In this document: positions 1 through 10,981 of the stretch, one piece after another
How positions within the stretch are numbered: the first letter of the stretch is position 1
Layout: every line of letters begins with the position of its first letter
NCBI GenBank assembly: GCA_029224185.1
Contig: CM055198.1
Coordinates: 20,976,419-21,040,418 of the forward strand
Direction of reading: 5' to 3'
Length of the DNA stretch: 64,000 bases
Origin: Karalla daura
Taxonomy: Eukaryota; Chordata; Actinopteri; Chaetodontiformes; Leiognathidae
Notes under the pieces: generated by a model
Told to the model about the DNA's origin: nothing
Seen by the model: only the letters and a program-made list of their open reading frames with translations
Databases searched by the model: none
Program-made: the position numbers and the translations under genes

Positions 1-90
1 TCCACTCTGTCTTGTCTGGTCCTGGATAAAAGCCTCTGCTGAAACACTGAATGTGTGGGACTGATCCTCCTTGCTGTTTCCTCTCTGCAG

Positions 91-879
91 GGCCATCGTG
101 TTCGTGGTGGACAGCGGCATCTTCCAGAAGGAGGTCAGGGACGTGGCGGAGTTCCTGTACGTCCTGCTGACGGACACTGTGATCTCCAGGAACGTGCCGA
201 CCCTCCTGGTGGCCTGCAACAAACAAGGTTGACCCCTGAACCACTCGGCTAGTCGCCTGCCTCTAGATCCTCCAGAAGGTGCATGGTGTTGTTCTGGTAC
301 TTTTACTAACCGGCCTGTTTATTCTGGCAGATATCACCATGGCAAAATCAGCTAAACTGATCCAGCAGCAGCTTGAAAAGGAAATGTAAGTAACTGTTCC
401 TTTCCTCTCAGTGTTGATCATTTCCAGGTACAATTCAATACTACTATTTGTCAGTTAATTAATTAGTCTATTAAATGTTGAATATGTTGAACTTTTATTA
501 AGTTATACATCCATGGGGTGTGGGGGGGCCTTCTTCCTCTATCGTTAAGCTAACTAGCTAGGATCTGAAGACCCTGGAAGCTCATCCTAGATATTCCACT
601 TTGAAGAGTCATTGAAGAGATGTAGAAGGTTTGACCCTCACCCGGTCCTCTCTCCTCTCCTCTGCTAGGAACACGCTGCGGGTGACGCGCTCGGCGGCCC
701 TGAGCTCTCAGGACGGCTCGGTGGGCGGCAGCGTCTACCTGGGCAGGAAGGGCAGAGACTTTGAGTTCAGCCAGCTGCCCATGAAGGTGGAGTTCCTGGA
801 GTGCAGCGCCCGCGGCAGCAAGGGCGAGGAGGGCCAGGCGGACATGGAGAGCCTGGAGAAGAGCCTGGCCAGGCTGTAG
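91..879 (+). CDS. srprb: Signal recognition particle receptor subunit beta, 3' exons only
   Basis: Three coding exons, 91-227, 331-385 and 669-879 (stop TAG), joined by GT-AG introns with consistent phase; the 5' exons lie left of the window. SRPRB is the membrane-anchored small GTPase of the ER that holds SRP receptor alpha and helps dock ribosome-SRP complexes at the translocon. Visible parts are the AIVFVVDS strand, the guanine-specificity motif CNKQD (split across the first intron), the helix KSAKLIQQQLEKEM, and the G5-like FLECSARG near the C-terminus, ending SLEKSLARL. These follow mammalian SRPRB almost residue for residue. The N-terminal membrane anchor and P-loop are outside the window. 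Identification is firm; only the left boundary is open. Confidence 0.93.
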
Positions 880-993
880 GAGCCTGAGCCGGGTCTGAGC
901 TGGGCCCTCAGCGCCTCAGCCCAGCAGGACAGGGGCGGGGTTCCTCCTCAGTGGAGGATTGGACGGTTCCCATAAAAAAAACCTTCAAATGAC

Positions 994-999
994 ATTAAA
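994..999 (+). terminator. Possible srprb polyadenylation signal (ATTAAA)
   Basis: ATTAAA lies 115 bases after the srprb stop codon. It is the first signal-like hexamer in the 3' UTR. Supported by position only. Confidence 0.35.
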
Positions 1000-2261
1000 A
1001 GTGGAGGAATGTTGGAGAACACACCAAAAAGCCTGATGTAGCAGTGCTCATTCAGCGTACATCATCGTGACTGTGAACATCCACCTTATGAAAACGCTTT
1101 GTGTTTAGCTTGGTTTGGAAAAAATATAGTTTTTGAAACCTTTAAATTTGCTGTCTAGAAATTTCAGTTTGTAAAGTTATAGATTGCTGCCTGTCAGGTT
1201 CTCATGTTATCGTGTGTCTGGTCTCTGAGCTGCCCCGAGAGGACAGAATCACCCGTGACTTCAGCGGTCTGCTTTGTGCCTTTTTATTCCAGAAAAGTGG
1301 GAAAACGACGGTTTGTGTGCTTGAAAGTGTAGCGTGAATACAGTGCATTTGCAATGAATGTTTGGATTTACATTTTGTGTTTTTCAATCATTTTTCTCAA
1401 CAACTTTGATAGTTGAAGTGAAACAGAAGACATGAAGACTCGTGAAAGAATATAAAATGAGCAAAAACTGATGCAATTCAACGATATTCACACAAAAGTG
1501 GCTGAAACGCATGAGAATCCTCATTTTATTCAATACGATCCAGTGGCAAAGAGAAAGCAGTCACCCTTCATTTTAAATCAAAGTTACACTCTTTATTGTA
1601 CTACCAATGTGGGAAATACACTCAGCATAATATGGATTTATCACAGAATGGGTATTTTGTGATTATCCAATATCCAGCATTGATTTAGCATATTTCAGTT
1701 ATGGGACACACGCTGACCCAGTTCCAGTGCAGCTTCTTCAACTAATCCAATCAGCGATAATGAAAGTAGAGCAACCACTCAGCTTTGTGCTACTGGGGAA
1801 AATATTTAGACCTGAGCTGAATGCAAACGCTGCTACAGAGCACAGGTCTCATAAACCTAATGCGTGTGAGAGTGATGACATAATGACCTAATTAAGATGA
1901 CGGGGTCGTGACCTCCATACGGAGCAGTGGCTGAGTCTCAGCCGCTCCCAGACTGCTGATTAACAGTGCAGAGTAATGATTAACTTTAATAGTGACACAT
2001 CTGAAAGGTCACATGACTTCAGCCTCCTCAGGTCACCTGCTTCAGACAGGTTTTTATTCTAGGAAAAATAACTGAATGTGACGATGTCTTTTTGGCTGAT
2101 TTGGTAAAAGTGCACAAAACACATTGGACAATATTTCACAGTAAACTTGTCTATAGGGTCACACGAAACAAAATGAACCACAACCCACAAAACTTGCATA
2201 AAAATAGATAAGGAAACAAAATAAATGCAGAATGTTTTTGAGGATGTTTGCTATCTATATC
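1000..2261. other. Intergenic, srprb to wdr53
   Basis: AT-rich sequence between two convergent genes. I see no exon with splice signals and no RNA gene. The short open frames here have no recognisable product. Confidence 0.6.
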
Positions 2262-2530
<269 letters not shown>

Positions 2531-2710
2531 TCTCTCAATCACCATCACCATCTCCATCTTCCAGTTTTGGGGTTTTTTAATTCATACCAAAGCTCAGACC
2601 TCAGTTCCAAAGCATTTTAAGTCGAGATAGGGAGAGGCAAAGGAGTGTAAACCTTTCAGTAGTGTCTGTAAGGTGAGAGTAAGGCGAGTGAAAGCGATGA
2701 GGAGGTTAAA

Positions 2711-4297
2711 CTAGAGCTGAGACAGAGGGTAGACGGTCAGGCTGGAGCTCTGATCTGCGACCACCACGCTGGGTTCTCCTTTCAGCAGGGCAGGACACAA
2801 CCAGTTCACCTTGTCCCCGTGACTGATGCTCACTCTGGGTCCAGACTTCTCCTCCGTGGCCTCCTCTGACCCTGCTGCCCCTGCCTCCTCCTCCTCCCCT
2901 TCCTCGACCTTCTCTGTGCTCCTCCCTTTGTCCTGGGACTGGTCCTTCCTCCTCGCCTTGCTCTTACCCTTCCTACGAGGCGCCGCCGGCCCCCTCGCCT
3001 TGGCCTTGGCCTCTGGAGACACCACCGGGTGCTTACTGAGGTCCCACAGGGCGACCAGGCCGTCGTTGCCGCCCGAGACCAGCCAGTACGGGTGGGGGAG
3101 GAAGCTGAGGAAGTGGGCCTGCGACGCCCCCTGGCTGTGAGCCTTCACCGCGGCCTGCTGCTCCAGCTTGGAGCCGGCGCCGATCCGCAGCAGGTGAACC
3201 CGCCCGTCCTCCGCCGCGCACGCCGCCACGTTCCCGCAGCCCGCCACGGACACGCAGTGAGCCAGCGGCGGGTTGAAGAGCTGACCCGGACGCCCCTGGT
3301 GCTCCTCTTCCTCCTCCGCCACGTCCTGGAGGCTGAGGGTCCAGAGAGGCCGCGTCTTCTGCAGCCCCCACAGCATCACCTGCAGCCACACAACAAGCTT
3401 AACTGGACCTGGCATCATGAGTGGAGCATCTCTCCTTCACCTCTGGTGCTAACATGGAAGCTATGGTTTCATCAGAAACGCCTCAGATGCTGTTTTACAA
3501 TTGTATGTTTAGGTATGGGAATTTTATGGTCTATTTCTATACAGCTCTGGTGCTGTTTCATGTTTCCGATACTCACTTGTAACTTGTTACTGACTGTTGT
3601 GTGTCGTGGTGTTTTGTGAGTGTCATGGTGGACAGAACTATTCCCCTTCTCGTATAAATAACATACACACATTAATATGGGTGTCTTAATGAACCTATGC
3701 TGACTGGTGTCTTGCTTGCCACCCACATGAATGACTCACTCGATGTCTACGTCAGATCTAGTCCTGACACAGTGATAAAGCAGATGGTGCGTCTGTCCTC
3801 TGTCTCACCTGCATGTCCAGTCCAGCAGACAGCAGGTTGTTGGGTCTGTTCGGTCTAAAAGCCACCGAGGAGCAGATGTTGGTGTGTCTGCGCAGCGTCC
3901 TGCACACTTTCCCCCCGGGAAGCTCCACAACCCGCACGGCCCCGGAGTCGTCGGCCACGGCCAGGGCCGAGCCCGTGTCGTTCAGGGCCAGCGCGTTGAT
4001 CTCCTCCTCTCCTGCTCCCTGGAGCTCCTCCGCCGGGCTCTTCAGGCTCCGTGGGTCGAGCACGCTCACCGTGTCCCCGTGGGACACGTAGAGACGACCC
4101 GGAGCTGAGGGCGAGAACACGATGCTCGTGCAGTCCTCCTCTCCGGACAGAGTCAGGCGGCTGATGACGGTTCCCTCCTGGCTCCACACGGCCACCTCTC
4201 CACCCTCGGAGCCTGACGCCAGCAGACCCTCAGGACCAGGAGACGCCCCGACACACAGGATGGAGGTGGAGTGGCCCTCGGACCACTGTCTGGCCAT
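2711..4297 (-). CDS. wdr53: WD repeat-containing protein 53
   Basis: Two coding exons on the minus strand: 4297-3809 (ATG start) and 3379-2711 (TAG stop), joining in phase 0 at GLDMQ|VMLW for a 385-residue protein; human WDR53 is 358. A seven-bladed WD40 propeller is expected; members of this class often act as substrate receptors for CUL4-DDB1 ubiquitin ligases. Visible repeats include GLLASGSEGGEVAVW, NALALNDTGSALAVADDSGAV, CGNVAACAAEDGRVHLLR and WLVSGGNDGLVALWDLS. Diagnostic WDR53 stretches are HTNICSSVAFRPNRP and DKVNWLCP near the end, with the C-terminus SSSLTVYPLSQL. A charged low-complexity insert (Lys/Arg-rich, then Glu-rich) sits between the last two blades, as in mammals. The exon with the ATG has an acceptor at 4305-4306, so the 5' UTR continues in an upstream exon. 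Confidence 0.92.
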
Positions 4298-5010
4298 GCT
4301 GACCCTGACAACAACAAACAGGACAGAAAAACATGAGTTAAAGCAAAATTATGAGACATTGTCTTTATAAATAACAATTTACTGTAGCGAGCATTTTATA
4401 AACATAAATGGTTATCCTGTCTGGGCACAAACAATATCTTATATCTCGTTTGTTTTGCCCTGACCAAATTATACTAGTTTATGACATATTTCCAATAGTT
4501 ATTTGTTTGAACATGTCGGAATAAACATTCATTTATTCTATTGAGGAAAATAATCACAGAAGGCCTGACCACATCATGAAAACAGAAACAGCCTCAATGA
4601 AAAGACACAAAACATAACTAATAATACATTTTAAACATGTCGAAATAGATATGTTATGTTATGTTATAACAGAAAAGGCATGTTTTCTGATCTGATGCAG
4701 GGCAGATAATATTATTTTAATGATCCAAAACGTGATGAAAACATCTTAAAGTCTGGGTCCGTACGTATACTTGAATGATCCAGAGATGGGGATCACTATG
4801 TAAATCAGTTTCGGCGAGCAGAGATCAAGATCTAACCAAACAGTCTCTGCTAATGTTTTAGCCTGACAGCTAACAAGCAGCTACCTCCCAGCCCGCCCCA
4901 CGCTCAGGACACGACAACAAAACACGCATCTGGGGGTTAAGTCATCTCAAACCATTCGACTCGGAGCTGTGACATAGTTTGACATATACAATAAAATGCA
5001 TTTGCGTTAC

Positions 5011-5098
5011 CTCGATTAGTTTCAACCCCCAGAACTTCGCTGTAGTGCCATGTGGGGCTGAGTCGCTCGTTGATGACGTCACTGACGCTCCTGAGTCA
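5011..5098 (-). promoter_or_regulatory. wdr53 non-coding first exon and promoter with a CRE
   Basis: Read on the minus strand, a good donor (ATCGAG|GTAACG) ends a probable 5' UTR exon at 5011. It would splice to the acceptor just before the wdr53 ATG. Immediately upstream are a perfect palindromic cAMP-response element TGACGTCA (5074-5081) and an AP-1-like TGAGTCA (5092-5098). CRE-driven TATA-less promoters are common for housekeeping genes. The exact start site cannot be seen. Confidence 0.55.
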
Positions 5099-6569
5099 GT
5101 TTGGTGATGCTTAGAGAAAGTTCTGGTGTTTAGTTATCAATTTAAACACATCTTATCTTATTACTTTACGATTTCTCCTTATGTTGCATACTTAATTTGT
5201 ATTTAATAACACAATAGGACTATTTTTATTGATATTTTTTATCTCAGTGTACAATATTCTACAGATTGCACAGATACAAACAATACAAAAATGGAATACT
5301 TGTCAGTCAAATCAAATAGTCATTTAAGATTTAAATAATACACAAGTAATAAGTTCAATTCAAGATTTATGGATCAGGATTACGATCAGTTATAGATGCT
5401 ACACACACGATAAGTGTGTTTGTATTTATTATTTATGTATTGTTTATGCATCCTCCCATTGTTCCACATCTTTTGAGACATAATGTACATGCAGGCATTT
5501 ATGTGTGCATATTGTGTATTCATTCATGTCAGACTTGAGTGGTTTAAGCCCATAGAGCCTTTTTGAAAATGTCCTCCTGCTAATTAAATTAATCAAGGAC
5601 CCATTTCGCCTGCCACCATAATTCAGTCAAATCAAAATCTAATCAAATCATCTATCAATCGTCTTTCCTGCTTTCTACACAGTGCTATTACAGTGGTATT
5701 ACACAAAAAGACACGCAACGCTCATACGTCAACATATACATAAGTAAAGGTTAAATGTATGAATGAGCAATGATAAACAGATAACTGATATGTTAGACTG
5801 TTAGATTCAGGTTCAAAAACCTAATCTTATCAGTGAATCACACCATTAATCAAATATCTTTTTGTATTTTCATTCTCATTAATCACATCATCCGCAACCA
5901 CTTCACGATCTACATTTACATACAGTGCGAACCCCTCCCTCCGCCTCCTGTATATATGTGTCCCCTGCTCTTCACTCCTGGTCAGAGCGTGGCCTCAGAC
6001 CTGCTGTGTGTCCGGTCGACTCTCCATATTCTGGAATACTATCGCCCTCACTCTGAACTGCACTGGCTGAGCTTTCAGCACACTGGGCACAGAGGAGGGA
6101 AATCATTGACTCATTGTCCAGCGAACCCCCACACTGGGCCTTCACCTCCACAATGGCTGCTCTCCGCTGATTCATCCAAAGCTGCAGATCTGATGAGTGC
6201 GGTCCATTTCTGGGTCAGTGAGCAGCGTGTCATACTGCCGCCCTGAAAAGGGAACATAGAGCAGAGGCCACGGCTTTCAGATTCACACCAGAAATCACAC
6301 GCAACCGAGCACCACACGCTAAACACACACATAGAGCCAAATTCTCAAATGCTGACACATACTGCACGTCTCCACAAAGAGGACGCAGCTCTCGCAGGAC
6401 ACTGAGTAAGTACGTGTAAGTACCCGACTAAGTTTTTCTTGGACTTTTGCATTGAATACACAGGTTCCACAAAGCAGGTGTATTATGCATACCAACGTGA
6501 TGCAACTGTTGCAAGACAGACTGTCAGGATATTTCATAACGGTGTCTTATAGCTTCGTCCAGTGTGACA
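5099..6569. other. Intergenic, wdr53 to neu3
   Basis: AT-rich sequence without recognisable exons. Short open frames, such as the one in 5833-6246, show no family motif and no splice context that I could support. Confidence 0.55.
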
Positions 6570-6640
6570 ATAGGAAGTTTCTTCCTATAGTACCAGTATA
6601 TAAAGCTTGTTAAGAGACTGCACATCGATGAGGCTGAAGG
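6570..6640 (+). promoter_or_regulatory. Candidate neu3 promoter: palindrome, TATA box, donor
   Basis: A perfect 8+8 inverted repeat (ataggaag ttt cttcctat, 6570-6588) stands 8 bases before TATATAAAG (6597-6605). A strong donor (GAAG|GTAAGT) follows at 6640. The next acceptor (TTCCTCAG) ends at 7210, 42 bases before the neu3 ATG. This could be a TATA promoter with a very short non-coding exon. The palindrome contains GAAnnTTC, the heat-shock-element core. The link to neu3 is inferred from position. Confidence 0.35.
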
Positions 6641-7252
6641 TAAGTGTACTTAAAAGAGTATTCGGTGCATTGTGCTTGATTCAAAATCTTTGGGGTTGCT
6701 GGTTTTGCATCTAACTGTGGTGATCGAAACACTGAGTTCATCATCAAATGTTCAGCAGAGAAACTCTTCCTTGTTACAGGCGTCTCAGCAGGCTGAATGT
6801 ACAGCGATACGGGTCCATACATGAGTTACATGCACTGTGCTGTATGGATAAACATCGACCTGATATGTCATCCAAAGCATTAATAGTGCTAACCCATTCA
6901 CCCATACACAATCTGAAGCCTGTGCACAGTCTGCAGAAACAATGACTTCATTTTGCCTGTCACCGAATGGTCTTTGGTGACCCTGGGTTGTGGAAAAGAA
7001 TCACAAATAAAAAACAGGAGTGATCATTGACTTGTTTCTTTTTTGCTTTCTTGATTTAACTGTGGAACAAAAAGAGCCTGAGCATAAAATTAAAGGGTTT
7101 GATTTGTTATTCTGCTGATCTAAACAACACAGTTATGGCCCTAATAGGATGTGCACAGCAGTCACATATTATATTTGTTCATTATGGCTGATCCTGACTC
7201 TCTTCCTCAGGAGGTTGGTTTGGTATCCTGAAGTACTCACACCCCAGAGATC

Positions 7253-9881
7253 ATGCGGTCACCGTATTTCCCAGCAAGGACGGTGCTCTTCCGCAAGGAG
7301 CCGAACGACGTGACGTACCGAGTGCCGGCGTTGCTCTACCTGTCCAGATCGAGCTCCTTCCTGGCCTTCTGCGAGGAGCGGCTCAGCCCGTCCGACTCCC
7401 ATGCCCACCTGCTGGTCATGAGGAGAGGCACCTTCTACAGAAACTACGTGGAGGTCAGTGTTGCCTATCTGCAGAGCTTAAATGTGTGCTCATGCCTCCA
7501 CCTAAGATCTTGTTTGCCTGTTTGATGTCTTATATGCTGATATATAAGAAGCAAACAGCAAGTTGAGTCTTTGAAATATCACTGTCTTCTACATTTCCAT
7601 TTCTTTGTCATTAATACAAATTCAATAAAGTGGCACAGTAACATTGCAGTATTCTTAGAAAAGGTGAAATCACAACAATGACGATAGTTGAATGAGAAAA
7701 TGTAATATAAGTGCCAAATTAGCATTCAAATAAGACTTTAAAACCTTGTGAGGTGACACGTTCAGATCATTCTGTTTGGCTGCAGTGGGAGGACATGCGT
7801 GTGCTGGGCACGGCCTTCCTGCCGGGACACCGCTCCATGAACCCGTGTCCGGTGTACGACGAGTTCACCGGCACGCTCTTCCTCTTCTTCATCGCTGTCC
7901 TGGGCCACACCTCGGAGTCCTACCAGCTGGCCACCGGGAAGAACGTGACCCGGCTCTGCTACGTGTCCAGCACCGACGGCGGAGAGACCTGGAGTCCCGT
8001 CACTGACCTCACCAAGAGGGTGATAGGAGACACCATCAAAGGTCAGAGGCCAGGAAACCTCCTCTGTGCTGCTCTTACTGATGATGGCAATCAGACTCAG
8101 AGGGTCTGCTTCAGCTAGGCAGAGTACGTGTGTGTGAATGAGAGGGATCGACATGGAATAGTGAGGTTAGAGGGAGATAGAGAAGCTTAGATTGAATCAT
8201 TCAAAGCAATGGAGAGTGTGGAAAAGGCGTGTAGAAACAAACAAGCATGTAGTATGTTTTAAAGACAAGTGGACTAAGGAAAACACAGAGGCCAAGCTGG
8301 AGGTAGAAGACACTAGAATGATGAGATTTTCTTTGGGAATAACAATTTGACAAGATCAGGAACGAGGTCAGAGAGGACAGGCCGAGAGGTTGGAGCTGCC
8401 AGGCAGGAGGAAGACCAAAGAGGAGATTTATTGAGGATATGAAGCTAGCGGGTATGAGAGAAGAGGATGCAGACGATGGGGTGAGATAGAGGGAGATGAT
8501 TCCCTGTGGTTAGGTAATACATCCTTTGTGACTTGAACCCTTATAAGCACCAGAAGACGAGATGAGATTAAACAACAAAGGGCACCAGTCAAGAAAGGGA
8601 AGCTGTGCTGATTTTACACCTCACAGACTGCTGCCTCACAGTTTTCTCCTACACTTCAAAAACATTCGATCTGAGACTCTAAATGAAGTGAGAGAGGGGA
8701 GAATGAATGGCATGTGTACCCTATAGTGGACTGATGACCTGTCCAGGGTGTATTCCCTGCCTTCAGCCCATGCATATTGAGACATATTGACACCCACTGG
8801 TGTCCAGGGGAATAGGGCAGGTGACGAGGTGGATGGATGTACCGTCCTCTTCCCTTTGTGCCAACATCTGTGCACCTCTGTCCCTGCAGAGTGGGCCACG
8901 TTCGCCCTGGGCCCGGGCCACGGCGTCCAGCTGAAGTCGGGCCGCCTGCTGATCCCGGCCTACGCCTACCACATCGAGTGCAAGGAGTGCTTCGGCAAGC
9001 TGTGCCAGACCACGCCGCGCTCCTTCTGCTTCCACAGCGACACCCACGGGCGGAGCTGGCGCTTCGGGCAGGCGGTGCCGTGGCCGGAGAGCGTGGAGTG
9101 CCAGATGGTGTCGGTGGACGAGGAGGACGGCACCAACGTGCTGTACTGCAACGCCCGCAGCCCGCTGGGCTACCGGGTGCAGGCGCTGAGCCGGGACGAC
9201 GGAGCCTCCTTCCAGGAGGGGCAGCTGGTGCAGCGGCTGGTGGAGCCTCGTAACGGTTGCCATGGCAGCGTGGTGGGGTTCCCCGCCCCGCTCCACCTCC
9301 GCCACAGCCTGGGCCACCAGCTGCAGCTGCAGCAGCCCCCCCCGCAGCCCTGCAGACACTGGACCGCCTGTGCGGGCCAGCCGCCCAGCCCGCCTGCTCC
9401 CAGCCTCCACCCGCCCGCCTCCCCGGACTTCCTCACCCCCACCTGGGTGGTGTACTCCCACCCGACGTGGAACACCGCCCGCAGGGATCTGGGCGTGTTC
9501 CTCAGCCTCTTCCCCCGGGATCCAGACAGCTGGCGCGGGCCCTGGGTGGTGTACGACGGGCCCTGCGCCTACTCCGACCTGGCCTACGTGGAGCTGCCGC
9601 CCTCGCCCGGGGCTCCGCCCGCCGTGGCCTTCGCCTGCCTGTTCGAGTGCGGTAAGAGGACTGCCTACGAGGAGATCTGCTTCTGCATCTTCACGCTCTA
9701 CGAGCTCATCGACAACCTGCCCCGCGACCTGGAGCAGCAGGCGCGGAGGAAGAAGAAGTGCGAGAGGGAGCAGGATGACGTCTCCGAGGAGGAGCAGGGC
9801 TCCCCCGCCACACCGGTTTTCCTTCAGGTGAAGAAGAAGATGAAGAGGAGCAAGCTGAGAGACATGTGCTCCGTGTCTTAA
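7253..9881 (+). CDS. neu3: Sialidase 3-like (plasma-membrane ganglioside sialidase)
   Basis: Coding exons 7253-7453, 7786-8041 and 8890-9881 give 482 residues with consistent phases; an acceptor at 7209-7210 opens the exon holding the ATG. Family GH33 exo-alpha-sialidase, which removes terminal sialic acid, in NEU3 chiefly from gangliosides at the cell surface. Visible: the YRVP motif with the first triad Arg (R23), the acid Asp (D48), Asp boxes at about 128-136 (SSTDGGETW), 202-209 (SDTHGRSW) and 253-260 (SRDDGASF), Glu in PESVEC (about 222), second triad Arg in YCNAR (about 242), and the catalytic Tyr region CAYSDLAY. GPGHGVQLKSGRLLIPAYAY is typical of vertebrate NEU3/NEU4. A Pro/Gln/Ala-rich insert lies at about residues 290-325, where NEU3 proteins vary. 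The C-terminal tail is Lys/Glu-rich and longer than human NEU3. The Cys-rich segment before Asp box 2 favours NEU3 over NEU4. The third exon is very GC-rich against AT-rich introns. Confidence 0.9.
8700..8800 (+). repeat. SINE-like repeat fragment in neu3 intron 2
   Basis: Contains tggactgatgacctgtccag followed by ggtgtattccctgcc, the 3' part of the interspersed tRNA-SINE-like element found through this window. It ends about 90 bases before the acceptor of the last neu3 exon. Confidence 0.5.
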
Positions 9882-10981
9882 GTGAAGCTGTGATGGTTTG
9901 AGACGTTCGCTCTTGTTTTGTTGTGTCTTCCTGCACAGTCCAGTGCAGCCCGATGTCCGGCCTTCATGATGCCTTATGAGATAAAGCTGCGAGTCTGTGT
10001 AAAATAAGCAGTTTGAATGGGTGTTTGAACTTTTTATACAATTTACTGTACTGTGTTATAATCAAACACACTTAACTGGCTCCTTTTAAAGCAAATTAAG
10101 TGTTTTCTTTGCCTTTTGTTCTATTTGAAACATGGAAATGTCTCAACATTCAGGTCTTTACTGCAGTTATCGTGAGATATGTAGCAATATCAATTTTTAT
10201 TTTGTTTTTATTTTTCACAAGAAATGCTAAGGTACAGGCATTCCCTGTGTTTTTGTCCTGTCCAGTCGACGTCCAGTGTTTCAGTTCAGGTTCGATCACT
10301 TGTTCTTCAGATTTTGTTAAACATATTGAGCGCAATTAAATATTTCATGATGCTTGGACTCATCGGATTTGGCCAGTGAATACCGATCTCAATCTCAAGT
10401 CTCAGGAAACAATTTCAACAAGTATCGAGTATACATAGCGAGGAAGATGAGGTTTCCTGTTTTCACTTCCTGTCTTTGCATACTGAGCTACTGTTAACAA
10501 GCTCAGAACGAGCTTTAGAGTCAAACTCAAAATGTCGAGGAAATTCACAACTTCCCAGCAGGTGGAAGTGCTTAACACTGTGTAGATTTTGGCCTCCAAG
10601 CCTCCCTTAATTGCCCAGACCTGGTTAATTTGCTCCTGCTACGCTACATTTCGTCTAGCGTGAACATATCCAGGGGAAAGCTGCAACTCGTCAACTCGCA
10701 GCTGCTCCCAGAGCAGCTCTAATGGGATAACTGTGCCGCGGCTAATCAGTCCTGCTCGAGACGCGTAGAGCGGCTGACGTCCTGAGCCGGAGCACACGCA
10801 GAACAGCGCCAGATAAAAGCGGAACGGTTTGTTTAGTTAAGAGGACAAAAAAATAAACAGGAACACAGCGGGATCTGGACAGCGTCTCCCCTCCCTCCGC
10901 CGCTATTAAGGTCCAGTCCGAGCCTGCGCTCGCTCAAAGAGCTGCTGTTCTCCGGCATCGCTGCTTTGTGGCTTACCCACC
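9882..10981 (+). promoter_or_regulatory. neu3 3' UTR, then the lxn promoter region
   Basis: After the neu3 stop codon comes AT-rich 3' UTR without a clear AATAAA. From about 10740 the sequence becomes GC-richer, with a TATA-like ATAAAAG at 10813-10819 and a pyrimidine-rich stretch at 10886-10905, followed by the lxn start at 10982. The start site is inferred from spacing. Confidence 0.4.

Noticed and set aside
3029..3619. 196-codon plus-strand frame opposite wdr53
   Set aside because: Antisense shadow of the GC-rich wdr53 exon; no homology or splice logic.
8763..9831. Long frames in other phases of the last neu3 exon (including a 232-codon antisense frame)
   Set aside because: High-GC third-position bias leaves alternative frames open; the sialidase frame carries all family motifs.
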